From Roseiarcus sp963783175 (lineage in GTDB: Bacteria; Pseudomonadota; Alphaproteobacteria; Rhizobiales; Beijerinckiaceae), in contig CAWANG010000003.1 in NCBI GenBank assembly GCA_963783175.1, forward strand, positions 216,470-280,469: a DNA stretch of 64,000 nt, given 5' to 3'. The position numbers and the translations under genes were made by a program. The notes below the pieces were generated by a model. That model saw only the letters and a list, made by a program, of their open reading frames with translations. It was not told the origin of the DNA and did not search any database. Position 1 is the stretch's first letter. The number at the start of each line of letters is the position of its first letter. Below are positions 36,269 to 44,664 of the stretch, in pieces.

Positions 36269-36727
36269 TTATGCTGCTTCGATTTGTATATTGGCGGGAA
36301 AATCTTTGGCCTTGTGGATACCCGCCGATAATATCGTGTGATGCTTAATCTTCACACCGTGCACGTTGACTAGATCGTGATACTTGGCAACAAAATGTCT
36401 AATCAGAGCGCGTTCAGCAATTGGCAGGCATTTTTTGGACTGTTGACCCTTCTTTGCGTCGAAATGACCAATTATTACGACACGTTGTCCGCTCTTGGCA
36501 TACGCGATATGCGTCATTAATTTGTGATTGTTGAGTTGATACGTGAGTCGACTTCGTAACGAGGTTGCTTTGCCAACGTAAAGCGCTTCGAACTTACCAC
36601 CAAATCGCCGTCCAAAGACATAAATCCCGGGCGAGGCGGCGATATCATCAAATGCGAGGGTGTATTTGTGGGAATCAGGATCGTAACTCAGGAACATTTC
36701 TTGCTGCCAATTGAGCTGAATCTCCAT
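36269..36727 (-). CDS. GIY-YIG nuclease domain protein
   Basis: A 152-residue protein with the GIY-YIG layout: PGIYVFGRRFGGKFEALYVGKATSLRSRL, where GIY and YVG form the paired motifs and the Arg is in SLRSRL, and a later Glu in PIAERALIRHF. Such domains cut DNA in repair, homing or restriction. GGGGGAGCG ahead of ATG 36727 sets the start. Stand-alone in the cargo zone; its target is unknown. Confidence 0.72.
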   Translation of the reverse strand: MEIQLNWQQEMFLSYDPDSHKYTLAFDDIAASPGIYVFGRRFGGKFEALYVGKATSLRSRLTYQLNNHKLMTHIAYAKSGQRVVIIGHFDAKKGQQSKKCLPIAERALIRHFVAKYHDLVNVHGVKIKHHTILSAGIHKAKDFPANIQIEAA

Positions 36728-36925
36728 GCGCTCCCCCGGTTTGCCGGTACCATTCATCCGACGAGGGATTTCCGTCAAGTCCATCATCACTTTGCAAGGA
36801 GAATTCCGCCTCATCGCCTTTTCTGCGCGGCGGCGGACGGGTGGAAGGATCGACCATCAAGTCCTGTGAAATCGCTCCTGAAACTCATTCTCGATTCCTA
36901 GCTCTCAGCGCCGTGGGTCGCTGCT
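36728..36925. other. Intergenic, cargo zone
   Basis: No gene is supported. AAACTCATTCTCGATTCC occurs at about 36883-36900 and a near copy (AAACTCATTCTTGATTCC) at about 37077-37094, on either side of a resolvase scrap, which suggests duplication or a footprint of past insertion. Confidence 0.35.
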
Positions 36926-37198
36926 ATGCTCGGCGTGGCCGCGAAGCTTGAACGTCGCCGCATCAAGGAACGCTAAAAGGTCGCGGACACGCAAGTTAGA
37001 GCGGTGCAAAAATCAAGATATGAGACCGCCGCCGCGACTGCAATTTGACCTCGAAACTCGCGAAAACGCCTTCTCAAAACTCATTCTTGATTCCCGTCTT
37101 TTAAAAGCCCAATGTCCGGTGAGTTTGGAGAGGTATCGCCCGCGACGCTCTATCGCTACTTGCCCGCCGCACGAACCGCCAACAGTCCGACCCCATGA
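36926..37198 (+). pseudogene. Remnants of serine recombinase (resolvase)
   Basis: Two short pieces in different frames match resolvase-type proteins. 36926-36976 reads MLGVAAKLERRRIKER and stops, which is the linker before the DNA-binding part. 37118-37198 reads GEFGEVSPATLYRYLPAAR and ends soon after, which is the terminal HTH end (V-S-x-A-T-L-Y-R-Y/H-L). The coding sequence between them is lost. They are not functional. Confidence 0.6.
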
Positions 37199-37220
37199 AT
37201 TCATTCTAGAGTTTTATGTA

Positions 37221-37583
37221 ATGTTGGCCAGCGCCTTAATCATTGTTGGAGGTGTGACCGCCTTACTTGCCTTTCTTGACGGGTTTATCTTGAGTAGCAG
37301 TCAAAAAAAGCAAATAAATGATCAATTTTTTATTGTCTGGAACGCGTTTGATGACGCTACGGCGCTCGGTTTAGCGAACGCTAAAGCACGGGGCGTCAAG
37401 TTCGGTCGCAAGCCCAAGCTCACCGAGCATCAGCGCAAGGAAGCGATCAAGCGACTGGAAGAAGGGCGACGAGAAGATGCGCGCGATATCGCGCAGGGCT
37501 ATAACGTCTGGCACCAGACGATTTCGAGACTTCTCGCCTTGATAGACAAAATTTCTAAATCGCTCGGACTTCACCTCGACTGA
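37221..37583 (+). pseudogene. Chimeric open frame: TM segment fused to resolvase C-terminal domain
   Basis: From ATG 37221 the frame first encodes a membrane segment (MLASALIIVGGVTALLAFLD), then from about residue 50 switches to a resolvase DNA-binding part: GLANAKARGVKFGRKPKLTE, QRKEAIKRLEEGRREDARDI, VWHQTISRLL. No catalytic domain is present. The join looks like an insertion or deletion scar rather than a designed protein, though the frame is open and could be expressed. Confidence 0.55.
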
Positions 37584-37665
37584 GCAATTTCTGTCCAGGC
37601 TTTGCGACCAAACATTTCTCAAATTATGGAGCTACCCCAACCCCTACCGAGAGCGCGGGAAAGAA

Positions 37666-39030
37666 TTGTGCGATCTGATCGCTGTATTCGAAGACCACGT
37701 TTTTTTGTTTTTTGACCGAGAGTCCAAAACCTTCACGGGCGAAATTGAAGATTTCGACCTCGCGTGGGCACGTTGGAAAAAGGAGGCGGTCGAGAAGCAA
37801 ATTAAGAGCGCGAGGAAGGCTCGCAATCATGTGTTGAGGAAGCGAGACCACATCTTTCTGGACGCGGCGTGCACCATTCCTTTTCCGGTGAGACTGCCGA
37901 CGAACGACCTCTCAATTCACACAATAGTAGTTGCGCATGGAGCCAGCGACGCATGCAAGAGATACTCACCCGATAACATTTCAGGCAGCTTGGGCGTCAT
38001 TTACAGCGATGACAGCAAGCAAATACCGTCCCTTCCGGTTCCGTTCGTCGTACAGCTGGAGCGAACGGAGCCAGTGCACCTGTTTGACAGTCATACGGTC
38101 GAAATCATACTCGGCGAATTGGATACGTTTTACGACTTCACAAGCTATATAACCGCCAAAGAGGCGGCGATTGCCCAGTACGACCATATCGTTTACGCCG
38201 GTGAGGAAGATTTATTGGCCCATTACTATGGTAATTTTGACGAGCAAACCAAGTCGCATTTTATAGGGAGCCGAGATAAAACTTATGATTGCATTTTAGT
38301 CCCCGAGGGCGAGTGGCAAGCGTTTGTTTCATCGGAACCGTATCAGCGTAAGAAAATCGCAGACAAAGACTCATATCTCTGGGATGAACTTCTACAGAGA
38401 ACATCTCAAAATGCGCTTGACGGCACTCTTCTCGGGGATGGCGGTGTCTTTAAATCTCAAAGCGCGATATTTGAGATGGCGAAAGAACCCCGTTTTGTTC
38501 GACGGGAGCTTGCCAAAGCAATGCTTCGGGCAATCACGAACTTTCCGGACTCTGCGCAGGCAATAACCCGACATCTTTCGTTTATGCCGTCGTTCTATAA
38601 GACGACAGGCTATGTCTTTTTGCAGGTTAGATACAAGGGAAACGATCATTACGACACGGTGTACCGGCCGAAGCGACGAGCGATTCTCACAATTGCGTGC
38701 GGCGTGGCAAAAAATAAGTTTCCGCATTTCTCCAAGATCGTGGGGATTGGAATTGACGCACCAAAATTCTCGGAGACCAACTCAGAGGATTTCCTACTAC
38801 TCAAATGCGACACATGGCCAGACGAGCAACGTCAGTTCTATGACGACCAAAACAAAGGGTTTAAGTTCTTTGAGTCACCGAGTCTTAAAGCCGAGATAAG
38901 GACTGCGACTAATTTTCCAGGTCCGCAAGAGAGTACAAAGGAGCCAAAGGTTGGACGCAACGAGCTGTGTCCTTGCGGGTCAGGCAAGAAGTATAAGAAA
39001 TGCCACGGACACTTGAATTACAGGCGATAA
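37666..39030 (+). CDS. SEC-C motif protein with nuclease-like N-terminus, possibly 5'-damaged
   Basis: The C-terminus ends in a complete SEC-C zinc motif: GRNELCPCGSGKKYKKCHGH. The N-terminal part (CDLIAVFEDHVFLFFDRE) looks like a restriction-endonuclease-like core found in large uncharacterised proteins of mobile elements. Coding sequence continues upstream of the first usable start (TTG 37666): TSTEQFLSRLCDQTFLKLW and YRERGKELCDL read in frame back to a stop at 37543, with no ATG, GTG or TTG. So the original start is probably lost at the resolvase junction. A defence or nucleic-acid role is inference. Confidence 0.7.
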   Translation: MCDLIAVFEDHVFLFFDRESKTFTGEIEDFDLAWARWKKEAVEKQIKSARKARNHVLRKRDHIFLDAACTIPFPVRLPTNDLSIHTIVVAHGASDACKRYSPDNISGSLGVIYSDDSKQIPSLPVPFVVQLERTEPVHLFDSHTVEIILGELDTFYDFTSYITAKEAAIAQYDHIVYAGEEDLLAHYYGNFDEQTKSHFIGSRDKTYDCILVPEGEWQAFVSSEPYQRKKIADKDSYLWDELLQRTSQNALDGTLLGDGGVFKSQSAIFEMAKEPRFVRRELAKAMLRAITNFPDSAQAITRHLSFMPSFYKTTGYVFLQVRYKGNDHYDTVYRPKRRAILTIACGVAKNKFPHFSKIVGIGIDAPKFSETNSEDFLLLKCDTWPDEQRQFYDDQNKGFKFFESPSLKAEIRTATNFPGPQESTKEPKVGRNELCPCGSGKKYKKCHGHLNYRR

Positions 39031-39118
39031 ATGGCCTAGGCTCTTCCCGTGGGTCACAAGTTGATCGCATCAACGCAAGGAAGCCATCAGCCGCCGTGAC
39101 GATTTTGAGACGTTCCCC

Positions 39119-39688
39119 ATGACCATTCGTGCCTTTCTCGATGAATGGGTCCTCAAGCCTGAATACTTGACCGCTTGGCTCCAGGCTGGCGCTGCAATCG
39201 TCGCGCTCTGCATCAGCGTATGGGCGGTCTGGTGGGCAGGAGCGGGCGCGAGGCGACGCGAGCGCCAAGAGATTCGCGCCCTTGCTGTCGCTGTCTATCC
39301 CGAAATTGAAATGCTTAAAGCCTCCACTCAGAATGTCCGGACGCGCATAGCCGAAATCAAAAATCGCTATAGCAATCTAATGGGGCAGTCCGTCGCGGCG
39401 ACCTTGCAACTTTCGACACATATTCAGATGCCGCCAATGATTGAGCGTAACATCGACAAGTTGTTTATTCTTGGAGATATCGCCGGCCCTAGCTGTGTGC
39501 ATCTTGTTAGGCTACTTATTAAATACAACGACACGGTGGAGCAGATAGTTGCTCGCGTGACCCATCTGAACGCTGAGCAATGGATTACGGCTGTCGGTCA
39601 CCTTGAGGAACACCTCGCGCTTCTCGACAAGGTAATTGACAAGTGCGAACACGAAGTTCGGTCTATACACAACCGAATTTTGGGATGA
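39119..39688 (+). CDS. Hypothetical protein with one N-terminal transmembrane segment
   Basis: A 189-residue protein. A hydrophobic helix at about residues 21-41 (WLQAGAAIVALCISVWAVWW) is followed by a basic stretch (ARRRERQEI) and a cytoplasmic helical body with amphipathic repeats (LVRLLIKYNDTVEQIVARVT). Single-TM helical proteins of this shape are common cargo in mobile elements, some as effectors of defence modules, but no named domain is visible. It follows the SEC-C gene by 88 bases on the same strand and could be its partner. Confidence 0.6.
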   Translation: MTIRAFLDEWVLKPEYLTAWLQAGAAIVALCISVWAVWWAGAGARRRERQEIRALAVAVYPEIEMLKASTQNVRTRIAEIKNRYSNLMGQSVAATLQLSTHIQMPPMIERNIDKLFILGDIAGPSCVHLVRLLIKYNDTVEQIVARVTHLNAEQWITAVGHLEEHLALLDKVIDKCEHEVRSIHNRILG

Positions 39689-40198
39689 GCTGACCAACAG
39701 TTCGCGTCCTACCGATCCGTCAACACCGGGTCCCCATCGGGAGCGAAGCGGGCGCGGTAGCCACCCCGAACGCTCGTGTTTTGGGTTCAACGGGGGCTGG
39801 CTCCCGTCGCTGGCAGCACCTCGACGCCCCGCAATGTGTCCATCGCATAGGAAATAAGACCGTATGAACCACTATTCGGCATAGGGCCGCGGCGGCAACC
39901 ATCGGAAATTACTCACGCGACTATAAGCTTGGGTTGACACGAAACGGCCCGCGCGGGGACGCTTCATCACGACGAGGCTTGGCTCGCTGTAAATGCTCAA
40001 CCAGCCGCTTCGCAACGATTTCGGCCCATAAGCTCATCCGGCGTTGTGAACGGCTTGCGGCCCTGAAAGCGCAAGGCGAAATGCGAGCGGGGCGGCGAGG
40101 TCTTCGGGTCGGCGGGCCGCGTTTTGGTCATTGCGAGACGATAGACAAATCTGACTAAACGCGCGAAAAAGCTTGTAAGATAATTGTGAGACTGACAC
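39689..40198. other. Intergenic, cargo zone
   Basis: This 510-base gap contains a likely broken small leftward gene (39921-40131) and is otherwise featureless. The last 60 bases (AAGCTTGTAAGATAATTG) may hold the promoter of the EVE gene. Confidence 0.35.
39921..40131 (-). pseudogene. Small hypothetical gene, frameshifted
   Basis: From ATG 40131 the frame reads MTKTRPADPKTSPPRSHFAL, then GRKPFTTPDEL, and ends soon after. One base over, the next frame continues naturally with WAEIVAKRLVEHLQRAKPRR and ends at 39921. Removing one base near the TTATGG brings the two halves together as one basic protein of about 70 residues. No known domain. Weak evidence. Confidence 0.3.
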
Positions 40199-41323
40199 AT
40201 GACTTATTGGCTAGACCTTTTCACCCCTCACACTTGGGAGCGATTCCGAGGTCATGGCGCAACAGTCTCGGGATTCCGGCCACGGCAGCGAAAGGCCGCC
40301 TTCGGCCGGGTAAAGCGCGGCGATAAGTTCCTTTGTTATCTCGTGAGGTTGTCGCGGTGGTGCGGCGTATTGGATGTATCAAGTGATGCATTCGAGGATA
40401 CAACTCCTATCTTTGCAGACGACAACGACCCGTTCCCAATTCGGTTTAAGGTGACGCCCGTTGTGCTGCTGGACTTTGAGCATTCAATCCCTATTGAAAT
40501 CCCTGCACTATGGAAAAATCTGTCGTTTACTAAGAATATCGTGGCGGGTTCTTTTGGATGGGCGCAATCTGCACGTTTGCGGCAGTCTCTTGTTGAAATC
40601 GCACCAAGTGATGGGGAGCTAATTTTTCGGGCTATTCAGGAGCAAGGCATCGCGAAGCATCGCTATGAAATTGACACGTCCGATCGTCGGCACATTGCCC
40701 AAAGAATGGTTGTCCGAACCGAAGCGGGTGAAATTGCGGTTGAGGTTCCCGAGCGCGAGCAGGAGAACGCTCCAGAGCCGGTCGAGATCGATAAAGAGAT
40801 TAGAGCGTCAATCAAGATGCAAGCAAATGTTGCACAACTTGGCGCAATACTTGGCTTCAACATTTGGGTGCCTCCGGGTGACCGGAGCAGAATTTTGGAA
40901 GCCTTGCCCAGCCAGCATCATAATAAGCTGATTACTACGCTCCCTCTAAATTATGATGCCGCGACTTTAAAGACCATTGAAAACATTGATGTTATCTGGC
41001 TTGATCGCCGCTCGATTGCGCAAGCCTTTGAAGTCGAACATACCACAGCGATATACAGCGGTTTGTTGCGGATGGCAGACCTTCTTGCTTTGCAGCCGCG
41101 AATACAAATTTCGCTGCACATCGTAGCTCCGGCATCCCGGCGCGAGCAGGTACGTCGCGAAATTGTGAGACCAGTGTTCTCTGTGCTTGAAGGTGGAGCG
41201 ATGGCAGAACGCTGCTCGTTCCTTTCTTATGACGCGCTTGAGGGCATCCTAAAGCAACCGAATTTGCGCCACGCGCGCGAAACCATTCTGGAGGAGTTCG
41301 AAGAATACTTTGAAGCGTCATAA
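40199..41323 (+). CDS. EVE domain protein fused to a nuclease-like domain (putative modification-dependent restriction)
   Basis: A 374-residue protein. Residues about 1-130 match an EVE/PUA-like reader: MTYWLDLFTPHTWERF, GDKFLCYLVRLSRWCGVLDV, PIRFKVTPVVLLDFE, LSFTKNI. EVE domains read modified bases in DNA. Residues about 210-374 look like a PD-(D/E)XK-type core: IDVIWLDRRSIAQAFEVEHTT, where Asp and the Glu-x-Glu sit at the expected spacing, then YSGLLRMADLLALQP. Reader plus nuclease is the logic of type IV restriction enzymes. The fusion is visible; the function is inferred. Confidence 0.75.
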   Translation: MTYWLDLFTPHTWERFRGHGATVSGFRPRQRKAAFGRVKRGDKFLCYLVRLSRWCGVLDVSSDAFEDTTPIFADDNDPFPIRFKVTPVVLLDFEHSIPIEIPALWKNLSFTKNIVAGSFGWAQSARLRQSLVEIAPSDGELIFRAIQEQGIAKHRYEIDTSDRRHIAQRMVVRTEAGEIAVEVPEREQENAPEPVEIDKEIRASIKMQANVAQLGAILGFNIWVPPGDRSRILEALPSQHHNKLITTLPLNYDAATLKTIENIDVIWLDRRSIAQAFEVEHTTAIYSGLLRMADLLALQPRIQISLHIVAPASRREQVRREIVRPVFSVLEGGAMAERCSFLSYDALEGILKQPNLRHARETILEEFEEYFEAS

Positions 41324-41455
41324 AAACACATCTTGTTCCGTAAAAGCGTGTGTTCTCTCCTTCAAGCTTCTGATTAGCCGCCAATTCCCATTGCAGGCAT
41401 CGATTCCGGCGCAATTCAATCGCCCATGACTATCATTTGCGTCGGCCCCCGGTCC

Positions 41456-41475
41456 GGTCGGCCATGTGGCCGACC
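41456..41475. repeat. Perfect inverted repeat
   Basis: GGTCGGCCA, then TG, then TGGCCGACC: nine-base arms with a two-base centre. It could be an operator or part of a terminator for the EVE gene; no T-run follows directly. Confidence 0.6.
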
Positions 41476-41511
41476 AGGATTACGCAATCTCACAGGCGCG
41501 GAACCAGAGGC

Positions 41512-41558
41512 AAAAAAGCCCGGCTCCCGCCGATGGAGTTGCCAGCGGGGAACCGGGT
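41512..41558 (-). terminator. Rho-independent terminator for the terminase gene set
   Basis: Read leftward: CCCGGTTCCCCGC, a loop of about 14 bases, GCGGGAGCCGGG, then CTTTTTTG. The arms pair almost fully with one small bulge. It lies about 200 bases beyond the stop of the last leftward gene (41760). Confidence 0.7.
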
Positions 41559-41759
41559 TAAAGCTGCCCCAAGCGGCGACAAGGCCACGCTTGGCGGCTC
41601 TGCTTCACAGCGAGCGGAAAGACCCGCCGTGATAGCGCCGAAACGGGGGCCAGACGAAGCCCGCGCCGTTTTCGGTTTATTGCTTCACGCGCTCGCCTAT
41701 TTAAGACGCATGAAAGCAACGCGGACAACATAGGCGCGGGCTTGTCGAAAGGCAAGGCG

Positions 41760-42422
41760 TCAAGCCGGTATAGACGCGTCCGCGTCCGTTGCCAGCCTTT
41801 CCTTCAATTTAATCCAAGGCGCAATTACAGGGTTTGTGTCCTCTGTTACTTGTTCATTGCGCCATATAACGCAACCGAGATAGTCCACCACCCGTTTATG
41901 AAGGTCGCTCCCGTCAGACGATAGATTATATTTTATATAACGTAGCTCCAATTGCGCGTTTTCCAATGCCTGTTTTGACGCTTCGGCTTTTGCGATCAGG
42001 CTGTTTATGTCTTCAATGCCGACAACGTTCTTTATGCAGGCGTCCCTATGTTTCTGCGCTCGCGCATAGGCGTCTTCCGCCTTTGCAGCGTCGGCTTTCA
42101 GCCTTTCGAGGGCAACGGTTAGCGCCGACAGGTTGTCTTCCGCGTCCGTTACCCTGAGACGGGCGCGAACCGTGTCTGCGGCCTGGGGCGGCGGCGCGTC
42201 GGCGCCTTCGGCCAGCGCCAAGGCCAGCTTGTCGGCGCTTGCCAGCTTTGCGGCTTCCAGGTCGGCTTGTGCGTCGGCAAGGGCCGTTTCCGCCTTCGTC
42301 ACCATGCGCTTGCCGGACGTAACGGCGTCGGCGGCTTTCTGGGCGGCGCGGGCGGCGCTGTCGCTGGCGATAATCGCCGCCGCGAGCGAAGCCCGCACAG
42401 GGTTGTCATTAGTTTTAGGCAT
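41760..42422 (-). CDS. Hypothetical coiled-coil protein of the terminase module
   Basis: A 220-residue protein. Residues about 15-150 are Ala-rich, heptad-like coiled coil (LAAAIIASDSAARAAQKAAD, KADAAKAEDAYARAQKHRD). The C-terminal part is globular with YLGCVIWRNEQ. It is last in the leftward set after the terminases. Its position, where phages often carry portal, scaffold or head genes, hints at a structural or packaging aid, but no similarity to those is visible. Confidence 0.6.
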   Translation of the reverse strand: MPKTNDNPVRASLAAAIIASDSAARAAQKAADAVTSGKRMVTKAETALADAQADLEAAKLASADKLALALAEGADAPPPQAADTVRARLRVTDAEDNLSALTVALERLKADAAKAEDAYARAQKHRDACIKNVVGIEDINSLIAKAEASKQALENAQLELRYIKYNLSSDGSDLHKRVVDYLGCVIWRNEQVTEDTNPVIAPWIKLKERLATDADASIPA

Positions 42423-42482
42423 TGGGTTTCCTTCAAATGAAATGAAACCGGGGCTTTGAAGCCCCGGTTAATCGTGTAGGGC

Positions 42483-43142
42483 TTACGCGTGGCCAATTCT
42501 GTCGAGCAAAGCCATGATTTCGTCTTTAACGTCGTGAGCCTGCTGCATCGCAGGCCCGGATTTGCCGGACAACGTGACGTTGGAGCTACTGTCCACTTTG
42601 TCACTGCGCATTGCAGTGGGCGGGATATACGACGTATCTCGGCCTCGGCCAGTGTCCTGCCAAGCATTTCTGCCGGGACGCCAGTGGTCTTCGTCGCTGA
42701 GATTTTGACCGCCGCTAGGTCCGCCAAGGGGCGAAGCCTGCCCGCCCCTTTGATCTTTGCCCAATTCCTGCATGTGCAACTGCAAACGTTGGATCAGCCT
42801 TTGAACGGCTTCCGGGGGAAATTTGCTCTGCACAATAGCGTTGCAGATAAGCTCAATAACTTCGTCCGGGTTTTTCTGCGTTGTCTCCTCGTCGAAGGCG
42901 AACACGCCGGGGCTATATCTGGGATTGTTTCTCATATTTGAAGCTCCTAAAAATCTTTCACCAATATACGCCATGTCGGCGCTGCTAATATTATTGTCTT
43001 TTGCCCATTCAATAAGATTGTCGGCAGTTGTCCCAAAGCCGTCAAACGCCATTGAAGTCGGAACGTTGCCTTGCAAGACATAAACCTTATTTCGATTGTT
43101 GCCCGTTGGGCTTGGCATTGGACGGATAATTGCATTATTCAT
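42483..43142 (-). CDS. Hypothetical protein of the terminase module
   Basis: A 219-residue protein starting MNNAIIRPMPSPTGNNRNKV. A folded N-terminal half (FGTTADNLIEWAKDNNISSADMAYIGERFLG) is followed by a Gln/Gly/Ser-rich, probably disordered second half (RGGQASPLGGPSGGQNLSDE). AGGA sits ahead of ATG 43142. It follows the large terminase gene directly. Family not recognised. Confidence 0.6.
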   Translation of the reverse strand: MNNAIIRPMPSPTGNNRNKVYVLQGNVPTSMAFDGFGTTADNLIEWAKDNNISSADMAYIGERFLGASNMRNNPRYSPGVFAFDEETTQKNPDEVIELICNAIVQSKFPPEAVQRLIQRLQLHMQELGKDQRGGQASPLGGPSGGQNLSDEDHWRPGRNAWQDTGRGRDTSYIPPTAMRSDKVDSSSNVTLSGKSGPAMQQAHDVKDEIMALLDRIGHA

Positions 43143-43158
43143 TTCAAAATCCTTTCTG

Positions 43159-44664
43159 CTAAAATGTAATGGCAATTTTTCTATTGCTATGGGGCCTCAT
43201 GTCCCGCCAAGCGTCGCGGCCAAACGCTTGCGCCAAGTTTGCTAGCGCTTCGTCACTAACCACAATTGCCCCACTGCCCTTAATTGCGATTAGGGTAATT
43301 GCGCCAGCGACAGCGTTTGCCATGTCGTCATGGGCGCCGGGCATATGATCTATTGAGTCCTTGCCGCTGCGCGCCGTCCTGCGCTCTAGGCCGACTAATT
43401 GACTAACCAAGCGCTTATTGTCTAGCAATTCAACTTTGCCGCTGTTCAACAATGGCAAGGCGTCGCGATACAAGTCCGATTTTGGCGCCGCATTATTTTC
43501 AGCGCTAATTCCCAGCTTGCGGAATTGCTCAACTGGCCATTCGCCAGCGTATTTGTCTGACGTACAAGTTGAAAGTCGATACGCTTTTATGATACTTGCA
43601 TATTCGTACACCACGTTAGCGGGCGAGAAAGGCGGTTTTCGCTCGCGCAGCAAGTCCAGCACAACAATTCCATTGTTGTTTCTATGTGCTATGGCTAGCG
43701 TGAAGCTGTCGCCGCTGCCGCCGCTGGGGTCTGTGAAGGCGCGATAGCTGACGCCATTGACAGGCATTAGCTCATATCTGCCCCGTATAATGCAAGCGTC
43801 CACAACTTCCCTGGAAACAAACGCTTGTATGTCGTCGCGGAAGCAAGCGCCATATTCGCCAGCGGCAGAAATGGCGTCACGTTCATATGCCCTGTCAATT
43901 ACGCTTTGTTTCAAGCTTGGGTTCAGCGCTCGAGTTTCCCCTTGCGCCACTAACAGCAATTTGTCGCCCTGTTCACCAAAGTTTTCGCTATAGGCTTTCC
44001 ACAGTTCGCCCCTACGGGCATACGGGCTAGAGATAGCGCAAATAATGCCATTCGTTGTTGCAAGGCTAGGGCGCAAAGCCGCAAGGATAGCGCTGTCGGG
44101 ATTTAAACTAGCACCTTCGTCTGAATACCAGTACGCGATTTCGTCGCAAATGACAGCGACGCAAGTCAAGCCCCGTATGCCTCGAAAGCTTGCGGCTCTC
44201 ACTTCAATGTCCACGCCATTCGTCAGCGAAAGCTTTTCGCTGGCTTCGCTTTGGATAAGGTGGGCAAACATTGGCACGCCTTGCAGTATGGCCTTTATAT
44301 AACCAAACACCACTTGGCTTTGCTTTGTGTTTTGAGCTAGGGATAAGACCGTAAGCCTTTCGCCTGGAGCGGCAATGCCGGTGTAATCGACAAGGACAGC
44401 GAGATATACCGCCAGCACTGCAATGGCGCGCGATTTTCCCCCGCGTCTTCCAATGACAGAAAAAAATTCTTCAACCCGCTGCAATGGCTCTTCTTTTCGT
44501 TGTGTCAACTTTGTAAATGTAATTCTTTCGTCCTCTGTCAACACTTCGCCATTTAACGCAATTAATAGTGTGCGCCACGCTTGCCAGCTTTCGCCTTTGA
44601 GGATACCGCCTAACAGGTTTTTGTCGTTTAATGCCTGTCTCATTGTAACTTTAGATTTCGCCAT
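43159..44664 (-). CDS. Phage terminase, large subunit
   Basis: The DNA-packaging motor: an ATPase that translocates DNA and a nuclease that cuts it. The 501-residue protein shows a Walker A-like VIGRRGGKSRAIA (residues about 71-82), Walker B VAVICDEIAYW (Asp174-Glu175), a coupling segment (ICAISSPYARRGELW), and a nuclease domain with Asp312 in TDPSGGSGDSF and the late acid in HDDMANAVAG. All key parts are present, so it is probably active. It overlaps the small subunit gene by 14 bases. Confidence 0.88.
   Translation of the reverse strand: MAKSKVTMRQALNDKNLLGGILKGESWQAWRTLLIALNGEVLTEDERITFTKLTQRKEEPLQRVEEFFSVIGRRGGKSRAIAVLAVYLAVLVDYTGIAAPGERLTVLSLAQNTKQSQVVFGYIKAILQGVPMFAHLIQSEASEKLSLTNGVDIEVRAASFRGIRGLTCVAVICDEIAYWYSDEGASLNPDSAILAALRPSLATTNGIICAISSPYARRGELWKAYSENFGEQGDKLLLVAQGETRALNPSLKQSVIDRAYERDAISAAGEYGACFRDDIQAFVSREVVDACIIRGRYELMPVNGVSYRAFTDPSGGSGDSFTLAIAHRNNNGIVVLDLLRERKPPFSPANVVYEYASIIKAYRLSTCTSDKYAGEWPVEQFRKLGISAENNAAPKSDLYRDALPLLNSGKVELLDNKRLVSQLVGLERRTARSGKDSIDHMPGAHDDMANAVAGAITLIAIKGSGAIVVSDEALANLAQAFGRDAWRDMRPHSNRKIAITF

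Larger units (their letters stand above)
41324..41759. other. Convergent intergenic region with dyads
   Basis: This lies between the rightward EVE gene and the leftward terminase set. It contains a perfect 20-base dyad at 41456-41475 and a strong leftward terminator at 41512-41558. Rightward open frames here run through both hairpins and are not credible. Confidence 0.45.

Noticed and set aside
41426..41733. Rightward open frames between the EVE gene and the terminase set
   Set aside because: They cross a perfect dyad and a terminator, and have no start signal or domain.
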